This document shows, piece after piece, positions 13,288 to 22,664 of a stretch of DNA of 50,382 nucleotides. Under the pieces are notes generated by a model. It worked only from the letters and a program-made list of their open reading frames with translations. It was not told where the DNA came from and did no database searches. The DNA lies in contig JBHAZV010000041.1 in the NCBI GenBank assembly GCA_041781135.1, positions 1 to 50,382 on the forward strand, read 5' to 3'. Origin of the DNA: JAUMXJ01 sp041781135. Lineage in GTDB: Bacteria; Bacillota; Clostridia; Peptostreptococcales; Acidaminobacteraceae. Numbering within the stretch: position 1 is the stretch's first letter; every line of letters begins with the position of its first letter. Made by a program: the position numbers and the translations under genes.

Positions 13288-14730
13288 TTATTTTTTGCCG
13301 CTATTTTTTGTGCCGCCATTGTCAACTCTTTGTTTTTTTGTTCCTGCCGACCGTTTTATTGGCTTTTTACCGGAACTTTTCTCGGATTGTTCAGAAGATT
13401 TTTTTTCGAGCTTTGATTTTTTTACAGCCGGCACACCGTCGCTCCGCAAATTTCTTTCGCTTAACATTCTTATTGCCTCCAGGACATACCTGTTGTCAGA
13501 ATCGAGCTTTTGCGCCTGAGATATCAGTCTGCTTACCTTGCCGAGCTGCCCAATCTTATCTGCAGCAAGTATTAACTTGCCGAGTACTTCCGCATTGGAG
13601 GGAAATATTGCAAGCGAACTCTTCAAACACTCAAAGGCGACAGCGTAATCGCCGCGGATTTCGTACAGTTCAGCCATTCTCTCCCACGCTTCATGACAGC
13701 CGGAATTAAGTTCAAGAGTCTTTTGATAGTAGTTTATGGCGCTGCTGTGCGAACCCATCCGCTGATACGCCAAACCGCTGAAATAACTGTGCACCCACCA
13801 ATCGGAGAACACAGGCTTACACTGAGTCAGGTATTTTAATGCGGCTTCAGGATCGTTTTCAACTGTACTGCATCCCAAATGCAAGACATATTTCGCCTCA
13901 GCACTCGCAATAAGCGAATCTATTTTTTCTATAAACTCCCTCTTGATGTCCTCCTCATCCATCCCCTTTGCAAAACATCGCTTTGCAATATTCCAGCGGT
14001 ATATCGCATTTTCAAAATCGCCGCGATTGTAGCACGCTACGCCTACAAGATCGTGAAACCCCGGAAAATCCGGAAACATCGCTGAATAATGCATGCATAG
14101 CTTCAGAATCTCTTCTTTGAGCTCTTCCTTGTTTGCATCCAGCGCCTCGTCGTACAGCAGACTCAAAAAATCATAAAGCGAAAAAAAAGAAATATCAAAA
14201 TTGAGCAAAGCAGCTCTGACATTGCTGACGATATTCCTGGAAAGTATAAGCTGTATAACCGGCGCAAAAATTTCGGCTTTCTTTGCCAAAAACTGCAAAT
14301 AAATCTCTCTGAATTCAGATAGCGTCTCGTGGTAACGCTCAAGCAGTTCAAGCCCTTTCGCGCTGTCGATCCTGCTCAGCAGCTCTATATCTGTGACATT
14401 CGAAAGATCGTCGTCTTTAGCGTCAGCGCGCTTACTAATGACGCCGCTCAGCGAAAAAGCATCCGACGAATATATCTTCGAACTGTCAATAGGCGAGATT
14501 TCAAAGTGATTTTTGGCATAGCGAATTGCGGAGACCAGCTCTTCGTCCAATGTTGCGCCGGTAATTATAAGTATTTTTTCCGTCTTGGCGACGAGATCGT
14601 CAAAATCGTTGTCGGCGCTTACGTCAGGAACCGGCATGTCATCAAAAATACCTGTGCCGCCCTCTAGTACCGGCCTAAAAATGCCCGCATTTTCCAGCAA
14701 ATGCTTCTCTATGGCGCTCCTAATTTCCAA
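13288..14730 (-). CDS. TPR-repeat protein, 480 aa
   Basis: The C-terminal half contains clear tetratricopeptide repeats: WWVHSYFSGLAYQRMGSHSSAINYY, CHEAWERMAELYEIRGDYAVA and AEVLGKLILAADKIGQ, each about 34 residues. The N-terminal half is mainly helical without a named domain. The last 50 or so residues are Lys/Ser-rich (KKSKLEKKSSEQSEKSSGKK) and probably disordered. No signal peptide. It likely acts as a protein scaffold in the cytoplasm. Translation seems to start at a TTG (14730) with AGGAGG 5 nt upstream, overlapping the NAD kinase stop by 11 nt, so the two are coupled. Confidence 0.75.
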   Translation of the reverse strand: MEIRSAIEKHLLENAGIFRPVLEGGTGIFDDMPVPDVSADNDFDDLVAKTEKILIITGATLDEELVSAIRYAKNHFEISPIDSSKIYSSDAFSLSGVISKRADAKDDDLSNVTDIELLSRIDSAKGLELLERYHETLSEFREIYLQFLAKKAEIFAPVIQLILSRNIVSNVRAALLNFDISFFSLYDFLSLLYDEALDANKEELKEEILKLCMHYSAMFPDFPGFHDLVGVACYNRGDFENAIYRWNIAKRCFAKGMDEEDIKREFIEKIDSLIASAEAKYVLHLGCSTVENDPEAALKYLTQCKPVFSDWWVHSYFSGLAYQRMGSHSSAINYYQKTLELNSGCHEAWERMAELYEIRGDYAVAFECLKSSLAIFPSNAEVLGKLILAADKIGQLGKVSRLISQAQKLDSDNRYVLEAIRMLSERNLRSDGVPAVKKSKLEKKSSEQSEKSSGKKPIKRSAGTKKQRVDNGGTKNSGKK

Positions 14731-15604
14731 GCTTCCTCCTGATGTCCTTATCTATTATTTTTCTTCTGTACAAATCAAAATAATCGAAATTTTCTGTTCT
14801 TATTATCTCGACAGGGTCGTTCAAATCCAATGTCATTTCAACCTTTTCCACATACTCGTCCGTGCTGTGCATTCCATCTACTGATACCGCGACCTTCCGC
14901 CTGTCTGCCGAAAGCACGTCTATGTTGATTTTTGTGCTCGCAGGAAGTATTACAGATGCTGACATCGGTCTGTTTACAGCGTTGTCGTTTGGAGCGAGCG
15001 GAGTGATCTGGTAAGCAGGCAAATCAGTATGAACCACCGCTCCGCCGGTCCATATCGCGTACCCTGTCGCACCGATAGGTGTCGAAATAACAAAACCATC
15101 ACCCGTAAAATAATTGAACGGGCTGCCGTTGAGATAAACCTTAGAATGCAAGAGCCTCGGCTCATAATGCCGGATTATCACTTCATTAAATGCATAATCA
15201 GAAAGCTCCGCTCCGTTGATAGTGGTCATTTTTACAGCTATAACCGGATAGCGCACCACAGTATACTTTTTTGTATCTAATACGTCAAAGATCCCTTCAA
15301 GATGTTCTGGCATAATGGTGTTCAAAAAACCGAGCGTACCGGTGTCTACTCCGACAAAGGGCTTCCCAAAATGCCTGCACGCCCTGATTGCGCTCAGCAT
15401 CGTTCCGTCGCCGCCTATAACGATTATCGCGTCAGGTTCCGCAAATTCGGACGCTGCGCCATCGTCCGCCTCGGCTTTGTTCCGGCACGCACCCTCTCCG
15501 ATACTGCACACGCTCTTGCCGCGCCCGGAAAGCAGTTCGGTGAGCCTTTTTCTGACGCGGCCTGAATAACTATTCGAATTTGAATAGATAAGTAAACGAT
15601 TCAC
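14720..15604 (-). CDS. nadK: NAD kinase
   Basis: This 294-aa enzyme phosphorylates NAD to NADP. IVIGGDGTMLSAIRAC holds the GGDG nucleotide-binding motif, FNEVIIRH the conserved NE pair, and ISTPIGATGYAIWTGG the second signature loop. Near the end SVDGMHS matches the family. Length matches bacterial NAD kinases. The start is a GTG (15604), 10 nt after the argS stop, with a weak ribosome-binding site, so translation may depend on argS read-through. Confidence 0.94.
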   Translation of the reverse strand: MNRLLIYSNSNSYSGRVRKRLTELLSGRGKSVCSIGEGACRNKAEADDGAASEFAEPDAIIVIGGDGTMLSAIRACRHFGKPFVGVDTGTLGFLNTIMPEHLEGIFDVLDTKKYTVVRYPVIAVKMTTINGAELSDYAFNEVIIRHYEPRLLHSKVYLNGSPFNYFTGDGFVISTPIGATGYAIWTGGAVVHTDLPAYQITPLAPNDNAVNRPMSASVILPASTKINIDVLSADRRKVAVSVDGMHSTDEYVEKVEMTLDLNDPVEIIRTENFDYFDLYRRKIIDKDIRRKLGN

Positions 15605-15613
15605 GCTGCACCG

Positions 15614-17320
15614 CTACATTTCCGACGGAGCATCAATACACACGAGATTCATCGCCTCCGCAAGTACTGTGCGCACAGCCCCCACGAGAGCGATTCTCGC
15701 ACCGGAGAGCTCTCTATCGTCAGTAATTATTGGATTTTCGTAATAAAATCTGTTAAATGCCTTTGCAAGGTCTACTGCGTACCTTGCGACATGGTGCGGC
15801 TCATAGCTTTTAAGAGCGAGCTCGACTGCATCGCCAAATTTTCTGAGCAGCTTAACGATTGCCACGGATGCATCGTCCAGCAGTAATTCGGCGCGGAAAT
15901 CGCCCGAAGGAGAAAGTCCCTGCGCCTCGGCTTTTCTCAGCAGAGAACAGCATCTTGCGTGAGTGTACTGTACATATGGACCTGTCTCGCCTTGGAAATT
16001 AGTCACTTTTTCCATTTCGAACACATAATCCTTTTCCCTTGAAGTATAGAGCTCCTGGAATATAACTGCTCCGTAGCCAACCTGTTTTTCGACCGTTTCG
16101 CGATTAGGCAGTTTCGGATTCTTTTCTTCGATGATCCTGCTTATCTCCTCTCGCGCCGCCTCCAAAACATCCTCTAAGAATATGACATTGCCTCCCCTTG
16201 TGGTCAGCTTGCCTCCAACTATCGAAATCTGCCCAAACTGAACATGCTTACATTCGTCTGCCCACTGCCTGCCCATCTTTGCAAGTACCGCAAAAAGCTG
16301 CTTAAAATGAAGGGCTTGCGTGCTTCCGACGACATAGATGCTTTTTACAAAATTGTAATTCTTCTTCCTATAGTGCGCCGATGCGAGATCTCTTGTAAAA
16401 TAGATGGAAGATCCATCCCTTTTCTGGACGATTGCAGGTATCAAACCCACATCGTCAAGATTGACTATCTCTGCGCCCTCTGATGTCTCCAATAAATTCA
16501 TAGTTCTCAGTTCATCCACTACAGGCTGCATATAATCTGAAAAAAAGCGCTCTCCATTGTATGAATCGAAATCTATTCCAAGTTTTTTATAAATTCTCGA
16601 AAACTCGATCATTGAGGCATCAACACAGAATTTCCACTGAGCCTCGACCTCCTGGTCTTTGTTTTCGAGGCGTACAAACGTCTGCCTTGCTTCATCGTTC
16701 AGACTGTCATCCTTTTCTGCTTCCTCGTGAAACCGCACGTAAAGCTTAAGCAGCTCCGGCACCGGATTTTGCTCTATAGCAGCCTTGTCACCCCATCTGT
16801 TGATGGCAACTATGAGTTTGCCAAACTGTGTGCCATAATCTCCTAAATAATTTATGGAAAAAGTATTGTAACCAAAAAAACGGTGGATTCTTTTAAGCGA
16901 TTCGCCTATCATTGTGCTTCTGAGATGCCCTATATGAAACGGCTTGGCTATATTCACCGAAGAATATTCGAGCACAACTGTTCCGCCGCCGCCAATATTG
17001 CTGCGTGCGTACTCGGATTTTTTGAAAAGCACCTCTTTAATGACCTCGCCGGCGACAAGCGCATCGTCGAGATAGAAATTAAGAAAGCCGCCGGCAGCCT
17101 CAATTTTTGAAAATCCCTCGACCTTGCCGAGTTTTTCACACAAATCCTTCGCTATCAGCGCAGGCGCTTTTCTAAGAGTTTTGGAAAGCCGGAAGCACGG
17201 AAAACTATAGTCGCCCATTTCGGGATTCTTCGGGTATTCTATGCACTCGTAAACATCAGCCGAGCACATATCTACATTTGCGGATACTGCAGCTGCAATT
17301 TTCTGTTTGTAATCTGTCAT
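15614..17320 (-). CDS. argS: Arginyl-tRNA synthetase
   Basis: This 568-aa class I aminoacyl-tRNA synthetase has VVLEYSSVNIAKPFHIGHLRSTM with the HIGH motif, the N-terminal Arg-S-specific domain (MGDYSFPCF) and the C-terminal DALR anticodon-binding domain (TNFQGETGPYVQYTHARCCS and onward). The KMSKS-type loop reads GGKLTTRGGN, as is usual for ArgRS. AGGAGG precedes the ATG. It is the first gene of the leftward operon argS-nadK-TPR and is divergent from the rhomboid gene. The 56-bp upstream region is too short for a T-box leader. Confidence 0.96.
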   Translation of the reverse strand: MTDYKQKIAAAVSANVDMCSADVYECIEYPKNPEMGDYSFPCFRLSKTLRKAPALIAKDLCEKLGKVEGFSKIEAAGGFLNFYLDDALVAGEVIKEVLFKKSEYARSNIGGGGTVVLEYSSVNIAKPFHIGHLRSTMIGESLKRIHRFFGYNTFSINYLGDYGTQFGKLIVAINRWGDKAAIEQNPVPELLKLYVRFHEEAEKDDSLNDEARQTFVRLENKDQEVEAQWKFCVDASMIEFSRIYKKLGIDFDSYNGERFFSDYMQPVVDELRTMNLLETSEGAEIVNLDDVGLIPAIVQKRDGSSIYFTRDLASAHYRKKNYNFVKSIYVVGSTQALHFKQLFAVLAKMGRQWADECKHVQFGQISIVGGKLTTRGGNVIFLEDVLEAAREEISRIIEEKNPKLPNRETVEKQVGYGAVIFQELYTSREKDYVFEMEKVTNFQGETGPYVQYTHARCCSLLRKAEAQGLSPSGDFRAELLLDDASVAIVKLLRKFGDAVELALKSYEPHHVARYAVDLAKAFNRFYYENPIITDDRELSGARIALVGAVRTVLAEAMNLVCIDAPSEM

Positions 17321-17385
17321 AACTCCTCCTAAGCGAATAGTTGTCGCACTTGTTCAATTATAGCATAAGTGATAAGATGATTTCC

Positions 17386-18177
17386 ATGAAAAGAGAATTT
17401 AGAATTTCATTAGTACTGATAGCAATTAACGCAGTTTGCTTTGCATACACATTTTTTGCCCCTTCGCTTAAACAGGCAATGATGCTTGTAAAACCGATTG
17501 CCCTCACCGGAGATTACTGGCGATTTGTGACAAGTATGTTCGCGCATTCCGACATCATTCATCTCGCAATGAATATGGCATGCCTTTACTTTTTCGGACA
17601 GATGACGGAATATTTTTTCGGAAAGGCAAAGTTTGTAGCAATCTACTTTCTTTCGGGGCTTGCAGGCGCAGCGTTTTCTGCGTACTTCAGCGATTACTCT
17701 GCTCTTGGGGCTTCGGGAGCCATATTCGGTGTAGTCGGAGCAAATTTCTATATGCTGACCAAGATGAACGGCGAAACCAAAAAACGCTTTGCATCCGATC
17801 TTATCACCTTTGTGGTTCTTAACATCGGATTCGCGGCGCTCAACAGCGGCATCGACCAGGCGGCTCACATAGGAGGATTAATAGGCGGAATAATTTCAGG
17901 ATTTGCCTTTGGACATATCGACGAAAAAATTCTAAGCGCCAAGCAGCTCATTAGAGCCACAGCAGGAATTGCCGCAATCGCAATAATATTCTTTTTCGTG
18001 GCGTGGCTCAAACTTTCCGACCCGGAGACATACAAAATAGCAATAGCTTACAGATACAAGTATCAGAGCGCCGAAGCGGCTTATGTCACCGCAGAGGACG
18101 CTTTATCAAGACATCCCGACGATGCTGAAATCCAAATGCTCTACGAGGAACTAAAATATCTGAACAATCTAAAATAG
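17386..18177 (+). CDS. Rhomboid-family intramembrane serine protease
   Basis: The protein (about 263 aa) has six or seven membrane segments. The catalytic serine is in GASGAIFG, and the partner histidine in AAHIGGLIGG. FAHSDIIHLAMNM matches the conserved HxxxN region before them. It would cut membrane proteins inside the bilayer. A soluble C-terminal tail of about 60 residues contains a TPR-like stretch. No strong ribosome-binding site is visible. TTGTTC (17350-17355), 17 nt and TAAGAT (17373-17378) could place the transcript start almost at the ATG at 17386, so it may be nearly leaderless. An in-frame ATG at 17377 is the alternative start. Confidence 0.88.
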   Translation: MKREFRISLVLIAINAVCFAYTFFAPSLKQAMMLVKPIALTGDYWRFVTSMFAHSDIIHLAMNMACLYFFGQMTEYFFGKAKFVAIYFLSGLAGAAFSAYFSDYSALGASGAIFGVVGANFYMLTKMNGETKKRFASDLITFVVLNIGFAALNSGIDQAAHIGGLIGGIISGFAFGHIDEKILSAKQLIRATAGIAAIAIIFFFVAWLKLSDPETYKIAIAYRYKYQSAEAAYVTAEDALSRHPDDAEIQMLYEELKYLNNLK

Positions 18178-18205
18178 CAATAAAAACACATCGCAGCGCG
18201 CAAAA

Positions 18206-18270
18206 CAAGTACGCGAAACTCACAAAGCAATTACGAAAAAAGTACAATGCAAGTACGCAAAACTCACAAA
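18206..18270 (+). repeat. Short direct repeat between convergent genes
   Basis: CAAGTACGC(G/A)AAACTCACAAA occurs at 18206-18226 and 18250-18270, 21 bp each with one mismatch, period 44. It lies in the gap between the convergent rhomboid and carrier genes. No hairpin terminator is evident in this gap. Confidence 0.7.
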
Positions 18271-18293
18271 CAAACACAGTGCCTAAATAAACA

Positions 18294-19226
18294 TTACATA
18301 AGCCCGCTGCTCATAAGTATATAAAATCCTGCAGTCAGACTGACAAGAGAAGCCACAGTTGTCGCCATCACCAGCGCGGCGGCTAAATCGCCTTTTTTAG
18401 TGTAAAGATCCGCATATGTATAACTCACTACGGCTACCGGCGAAAGCAGGCTGAGCGCAATTATAAACAGCGATTGCCCAGTAAAGCCCATAAACACTGC
18501 AATCACAAGTCCGAGCGCAGGCACAAACACGCTCTTCCACGCTAAAGAATCCAAAATGTACTTAAATTTTTCGAATATTCCCGAAGCTGTAAGCCCACCG
18601 CCTATCAGAAAAAGTCCTATCGGCGAGGCAGTATTCCCCAAATTGTTTAGCGGCGCGAACACAAGCTCCGGTATTCTTATGCCAGCAAACTTCAAAAAGA
18701 CTGCAGCCAACGAAAATCTAACTATATTATTATTCAGGGTGGATAATATTACTTTTTTGTAATCTATTTTATCGCCCTTGCTTATTTCAAATATTACAAG
18801 CGACATAATATTCGTAATCGGAACAAAAATCATCAAATTCAGAATTACAGTATCGTAATTTTGCCCAGCATAGTAACTTGCGGCAATTTGCAGCCCGAAA
18901 AGCGCAAGGTTGGTGCGGACATATGATTGAACAAGTATCGCTCTCGTCTCCGGATCGCGTCTGAGCAGGCTGTTATAATACCAACCAGCGATTATCACAA
19001 GTGTGGAATAAACTGTAAGCCAAACGGCGGGCATGGTATCTACCCCATCGAAGCTTTCGATATTATAGAGCGCGCAAAAGAGATTAAGGGGCAGCAGCAC
19101 ATTAAAAAGCACGGTATTGCCGTGGCGCACAAAATCGCGGCTCACAAAACCGAGCCTTACGCACAGTGAACCTGACAAAATCAGGACAAACACGGGTATC
19201 AGCAATCTTGCAATCTGTACAAACAT
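18294..19226 (-). CDS. AEC-family (auxin efflux carrier-like) transporter
   Basis: This 310-aa protein has about ten membrane segments and belongs to the AEC family (Mem_trans domain), which exports or takes up small organic acids such as malate. Supporting features are the start FVQIARLLIPVFVLILSGSL, the motif NLGNTASPIGLFLIGGGL in the second half and a helical repeat on both sides of it. The start at 19226 was chosen because CTGGAG lies upstream and the longer frame runs into repeat DNA. The gene is alone between a convergent rhomboid gene and the repeat block. Substrate is unknown. Confidence 0.88.
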   Translation of the reverse strand: MFVQIARLLIPVFVLILSGSLCVRLGFVSRDFVRHGNTVLFNVLLPLNLFCALYNIESFDGVDTMPAVWLTVYSTLVIIAGWYYNSLLRRDPETRAILVQSYVRTNLALFGLQIAASYYAGQNYDTVILNLMIFVPITNIMSLVIFEISKGDKIDYKKVILSTLNNNIVRFSLAAVFLKFAGIRIPELVFAPLNNLGNTASPIGLFLIGGGLTASGIFEKFKYILDSLAWKSVFVPALGLVIAVFMGFTGQSLFIIALSLLSPVAVVSYTYADLYTKKGDLAAALVMATTVASLVSLTAGFYILMSSGLM

Positions 19227-19286
19227 TTTTATCTCCAGTGCCGCTTTATTTTTAATATCACAATCGCGCCGTCTAACGCTTAGCAT

Positions 19287-19370
19287 TGCATTTCGCTTTC
19301 AGGCCGCTTCGCTTTTAAGCTGCATTTCGCTTTCAGGCTGCTTCGCTTTTAAGCTGCTTCGCTTTTAAGC
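19287..19370 (+). repeat. 34-bp tandem repeat, about 2.5 copies
   Basis: A 34-bp unit that begins TGCATTTCGCTTTCAGGC and ends GCTTCGCTTTTAAGC occurs at 19287-19320 and 19321-19354 with one mismatch. A half unit, TGCTTCGCTTTTAAGC, follows at 19355-19370. The whole stretch is made of TTCGCTTT-type words. With the 112-bp repeat that follows it fills the intergenic region 19227-19620. Confidence 0.9.
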
Positions 19371-19386
19371 TGCATTGCACATCTCA

Positions 19387-19610
19387 TTGCTTATTAGCCG
19401 TCTTTGCCTATATGTAAATGCTCGCTGTACACCCCGCGCAGGCATTTATCTGTACATTTACTATATTTGTTATATTCTGTTGTATATAGTAAATGTACTT
19501 GCTTATTAGCCGTATTTGCCTATATGTAAATGCTCGCTATACACCCCGCGCAGGCATTTATCTGTACATTTACTATATTTGTTATATTCTGTTGTATATA
19601 GTAAATGTAC
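19387..19610 (+). repeat. 112-bp tandem repeat, two copies, each with a 15-bp hairpin
   Basis: Copy 1 is 19387-19498 and copy 2 is 19499-19610, with only two mismatches by eye. Each ends in a perfect 15-bp inverted repeat, GTACATTTACTATAT with ATATAGTAAATGTAC around a 17-nt loop (19452-19498 and 19564-19610). Each also contains a weaker pair, TAAATGC and GCATTTA, upstream. Copy 2 ends 10 bp from the mutS2 stop. No coding frame is supported. The unit could be a mutS2 transcript 3' structure, a palindromic repetitive element or a small RNA. Confidence 0.9.
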
Positions 19611-19620
19611 TTGCTAAGCA

Positions 19621-21969
19621 TTATTTTAACACAATATAAGTCACACCGCCGCCGCCTTCATTGTGTGCGGCCTCCTCAAACCTTTCGATATTGGGATGGG
19701 ATCTGAAATATTCGAGCAGCCCCTTTTTGAGCGCTCCTGTTCCCTTTCCGTGTATGACCCTCGCCCTGCTCAGACTCGAAGAAAGAAGTTCATCTATATA
19801 CTTGGAAAGCTCATTTACGGCATCCTCGATATTCATTCCGCGAACATCGATCTCCGGTCTGACATTCGCAGACTTCAAAATACCTGCGCTCCTGCTGCCA
19901 CGGCCGCTCTTTTCCTGTCGCTTTGCAGATACAAACTTAATCTGAGCAATATTTGCCTTGAGCTTCATTGCTCCTATTGCTATCTGGCAGTCTCCTTTAT
20001 CGTTGGGCATCTCTATGAGAACCGCCTCCTTTTTAAGCGGAAGGAAACTGACGATGCAGCCTTCCTCCAACCTGCTTTCGCCGCCTTCCTCAGAGTGGCT
20101 TGCGTCCATATCAAATGCTCTGTCGCCGAGCTCATCTATTTTATCTCTTAACTGCCTGCGCAAGTTTTCCGCTCCGGAAATCCCCGCCCCCGCTGCTCGC
20201 ATTGAAGCAATAAGCTCATCCGCTTCAGACTTTGCCTTTTTCAATATGGCGCGCGCCTCGGATTTTGCCGCAGAAATTTCCTTATCCCTGCTGCTCCTGA
20301 TTTTTTCGAGCGCTTCCTCACTCTGTTTTTTGAGAGCTGCAGCCTCTACTCTGAGTCTTATAGCCTCGTCTCTCTCCCTTTCGGCAATATTTCGACTCTC
20401 GGTGACCTTTGCCAAAACTCTTTCAAAATCCACATCATGAGTCAAAAGCCTGCTCTTTGCATCTTCTATTATCGCACCGGAAAGACCTAACTTTTGAGAT
20501 ATCTCGAATGCATTGGACTTGCCCGGAATGCCGACCAAAAGCCTGTAGGTCGGGCTGAGAGTTGCAACGTCAAACTCTGCGGAAGCATTTTCGACGCCCT
20601 CGTTCGTCAGCGCATAATGCTTGAGTTCTGCATAATGAGTTGTCGCAATCGTTAGAAGCCCTCTGCCTCTGAGCTCCTCAAGTATTGATATCGCAAGGGC
20701 AGCGCCTTCGGTCGGATCTGTTCCGGCGCCTAATTCATCAAGCAGCACAAGAGAGCGCGAATCCGCAGTCCGCAGAATTCCGACTATATTTGTCATATGA
20801 GCCGAAAATGTCGAAAGGCTCTGGGCGATACTCTGCTCGTCGCCTATATCTGCAAGGACATGCTCAAAGACCGGCATCGTTGTTCCGTGATCGGCAGGTA
20901 TGTGCAGCCCCGCCTGCGTCATAATTGCAAACAGCCCGACAGTTTTAAGGCTTACAGTCTTTCCGCCGGTGTTCGGACCGGTTATAAGCAAGGTTGTAAA
21001 ATCCCTGCCAAGCCATATATTTAGCGGAACGACGCTGTCGCGCGGCAGCAGCGGATGCCTGCCGTTTCTTATCTTAATATATCTGTCCGCCGAAATTGCA
21101 GGACGAACGGCGCGCTGTTCGAGAGCCAGCTTGCCTTTTGCAAGCACAAAATCGAGTCTGGTCATAATATCGGCATTCTGTCTGATCGACTCCGCCGAAA
21201 CGCCGACATCCGCACTCAGCTCGGCAAGTATCCTTCGTATTTCCTCTTCCTCGTCCAACGCAAGAGTCGTAAGATCATTATTTAACTTTACTACTGCCAT
21301 CGGCTCTATGTAGACAGTGCCGCCTTTGGAGCTCTGGTCATGCACCATCCCCGCCACGCTGCCTCTGTGCTCCGCCTTGACAGGAAGCACAAACCTATCG
21401 TTTCTTATTGTTACAATTGTGTCCTGTAAATATTTGGAAAATGCTGCCGACGACACCATCGCCCCCAATTTTTCGCGTATTTCCGCCTTTTTGCTCTCAA
21501 TCCTGCGTCGTATTGAAGCCAGCGCAGCAGAAGCGTTGTCAGATATGGTATCCTCGCCTATAATCGCCGTATCAATCCGCTTTTCAAGCTCCTGATGCGA
21601 AGAAAGAAGCTGCACCATCTCTCCGAAATATTTTTGGGGCTCGACCTTGTCTCCAAGAAATGCCTTTAGCTTTCTGGCTGCACGCAGAGTGTCGCACACC
21701 TCTAAAAGCCGCCTTGGAGAAAGGGTAGAGCCTATCTCTGCAAGCTTGACAGTTTCAGAAATATCATGAAAATTCCCAAGCGGAATATTGCCATGAGATA
21801 TTATAAGCTCCAAGGCTTCCTCAGTCTGACCCTGAAGCTCGGCAACCCTGGCTGCATCGTTGCTCGGAAACAGTTCGCGCGCGATATTCTTTGCCATACG
21901 CGATGCGCATTTATCGGCAAGCATCTCTCTGACCCGGTCAAACTCTAATTTTTTTATACTTTTTTCCAT
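19621..21969 (-). CDS. mutS2: MutS2 (DNA/ribosome-collision endonuclease, Smr domain)
   Basis: This 782-aa protein has the MutS core and ATPase: Walker A ITGPNTGGKTVSLKT (about residue 330), then the Walker B region LVLLDELGAGTDPTEGAAL. A long coiled coil (about 520-600, many Glu/Lys/Ala) and a C-terminal Smr nuclease domain (EIDVRGMNIEDAVNEL, then RVIHGKGTGALKKGLLEY) follow. MutS2 has no MutS mismatch-recognition domain. It acts on recombination intermediates and, in Bacillus, splits collided ribosomes. Length is normal. It is first in its stretch after the CvfB-like gene (26-nt gap) and ends directly against the 112-bp repeats. Confidence 0.96.
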   Translation of the reverse strand: MEKSIKKLEFDRVREMLADKCASRMAKNIARELFPSNDAARVAELQGQTEEALELIISHGNIPLGNFHDISETVKLAEIGSTLSPRRLLEVCDTLRAARKLKAFLGDKVEPQKYFGEMVQLLSSHQELEKRIDTAIIGEDTISDNASAALASIRRRIESKKAEIREKLGAMVSSAAFSKYLQDTIVTIRNDRFVLPVKAEHRGSVAGMVHDQSSKGGTVYIEPMAVVKLNNDLTTLALDEEEEIRRILAELSADVGVSAESIRQNADIMTRLDFVLAKGKLALEQRAVRPAISADRYIKIRNGRHPLLPRDSVVPLNIWLGRDFTTLLITGPNTGGKTVSLKTVGLFAIMTQAGLHIPADHGTTMPVFEHVLADIGDEQSIAQSLSTFSAHMTNIVGILRTADSRSLVLLDELGAGTDPTEGAALAISILEELRGRGLLTIATTHYAELKHYALTNEGVENASAEFDVATLSPTYRLLVGIPGKSNAFEISQKLGLSGAIIEDAKSRLLTHDVDFERVLAKVTESRNIAERERDEAIRLRVEAAALKKQSEEALEKIRSSRDKEISAAKSEARAILKKAKSEADELIASMRAAGAGISGAENLRRQLRDKIDELGDRAFDMDASHSEEGGESRLEEGCIVSFLPLKKEAVLIEMPNDKGDCQIAIGAMKLKANIAQIKFVSAKRQEKSGRGSRSAGILKSANVRPEIDVRGMNIEDAVNELSKYIDELLSSSLSRARVIHGKGTGALKKGLLEYFRSHPNIERFEEAAHNEGGGGVTYIVLK

Positions 21970-21995
21970 AATTCAAAACAAATTCCGATAAATTA

Positions 21996-22604
21996 CTAAA
22001 TGAGCCTGATCGAATCCTCGTCGACAAATATTTTGCCCTCGCTCAAAAGTCTGCCGACCGCTCGTTTGAATGCCTTCTTGCTCAAATTCAGCCTGCGCTT
22101 TATAATCTCCGGAGAAGTGTCGTCATTCATATAAAGCACACCGTCGCCTTTTTTCAGGGCTGCAAGCACCACTTCGATGTCACTGTTAATCTGTTCCTTT
22201 GCGCGTTTCCTGATACTCAGCCTGAGCTTGCCGTCAGTGACCAGCGTGACCCTCGCATCTATGCGAACGCCGACTTTAACCTCTTTATACATCTCGTTGA
22301 GCGGTATAAGTCCGTGGAAAACGTCATCCACAGCCACAAATGCGCCCATTTCGGGCTTGAGCTCATATACAATGCCCTGGACAGTGTCTCCCACTTTATA
22401 CTTATCGGTAGTAAGCAGCTGGTTATATATCTTGGCGGAAGTGCGAGGCGACAATTGTTCGCAATCAGCCCCTTCCGCAATATATACGAGCAGCTTTTCT
22501 CCCTTTTTATAAATTCCCCTCATTTCAGAATACGGAATACTGATTCCGCCTTCAAACACAGTTCCATCCCTGCCGCTGCTAATCACTTTAAGTTCTTTTA
22601 TCAT
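21996..22604 (-). CDS. CvfB-like S1 RNA-binding regulator
   Basis: This 202-aa protein carries an S1-type OB fold (YKVGDTVQGIVYELKPEMGA, then VDDVFHGLIPLNEM) and ends with a winged-helix-like segment, SPEIIKRRLNLSKKAFKRAV followed by GRLLSEGKI, as in CvfB/YitL proteins. CvfB homologs are about 280-300 aa with three S1-type domains, so this form is shorter at the N-terminus. It binds RNA and influences virulence or stress genes in Staphylococcus; its role here is unknown. The ribosome-binding site is weak. It precedes mutS2 by 26 nt. Confidence 0.75.
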   Translation of the reverse strand: MIKELKVISSGRDGTVFEGGISIPYSEMRGIYKKGEKLLVYIAEGADCEQLSPRTSAKIYNQLLTTDKYKVGDTVQGIVYELKPEMGAFVAVDDVFHGLIPLNEMYKEVKVGVRIDARVTLVTDGKLRLSIRKRAKEQINSDIEVVLAALKKGDGVLYMNDDTSPEIIKRRLNLSKKAFKRAVGRLLSEGKIFVDEDSIRLI

Positions 22605-22620
22605 AAGCCAATTATAACAT

Positions 22621-22644
22621 AAAATAAAGCCGCCTTTCGGCGGC
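22621..22644 (-). terminator. Rho-independent terminator after the cold-shock gene
   Basis: On the minus strand GCCGCC-GAAA-GGCGGC (22644-22629) is followed by TTTATTTT. The GAAA tetraloop and GC stem are ideal. It ends the transcript of the cold-shock gene (stop at 22665). Confidence 0.85.
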
Positions 22645-22664
22645 GAACAGTTACTATCAGGGAA

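Noticed and set aside
19287..19370. Possible CRISPR array in the 34-bp repeats
   Set aside because: The units are directly adjacent without unique spacers, and no cas genes are in the window.
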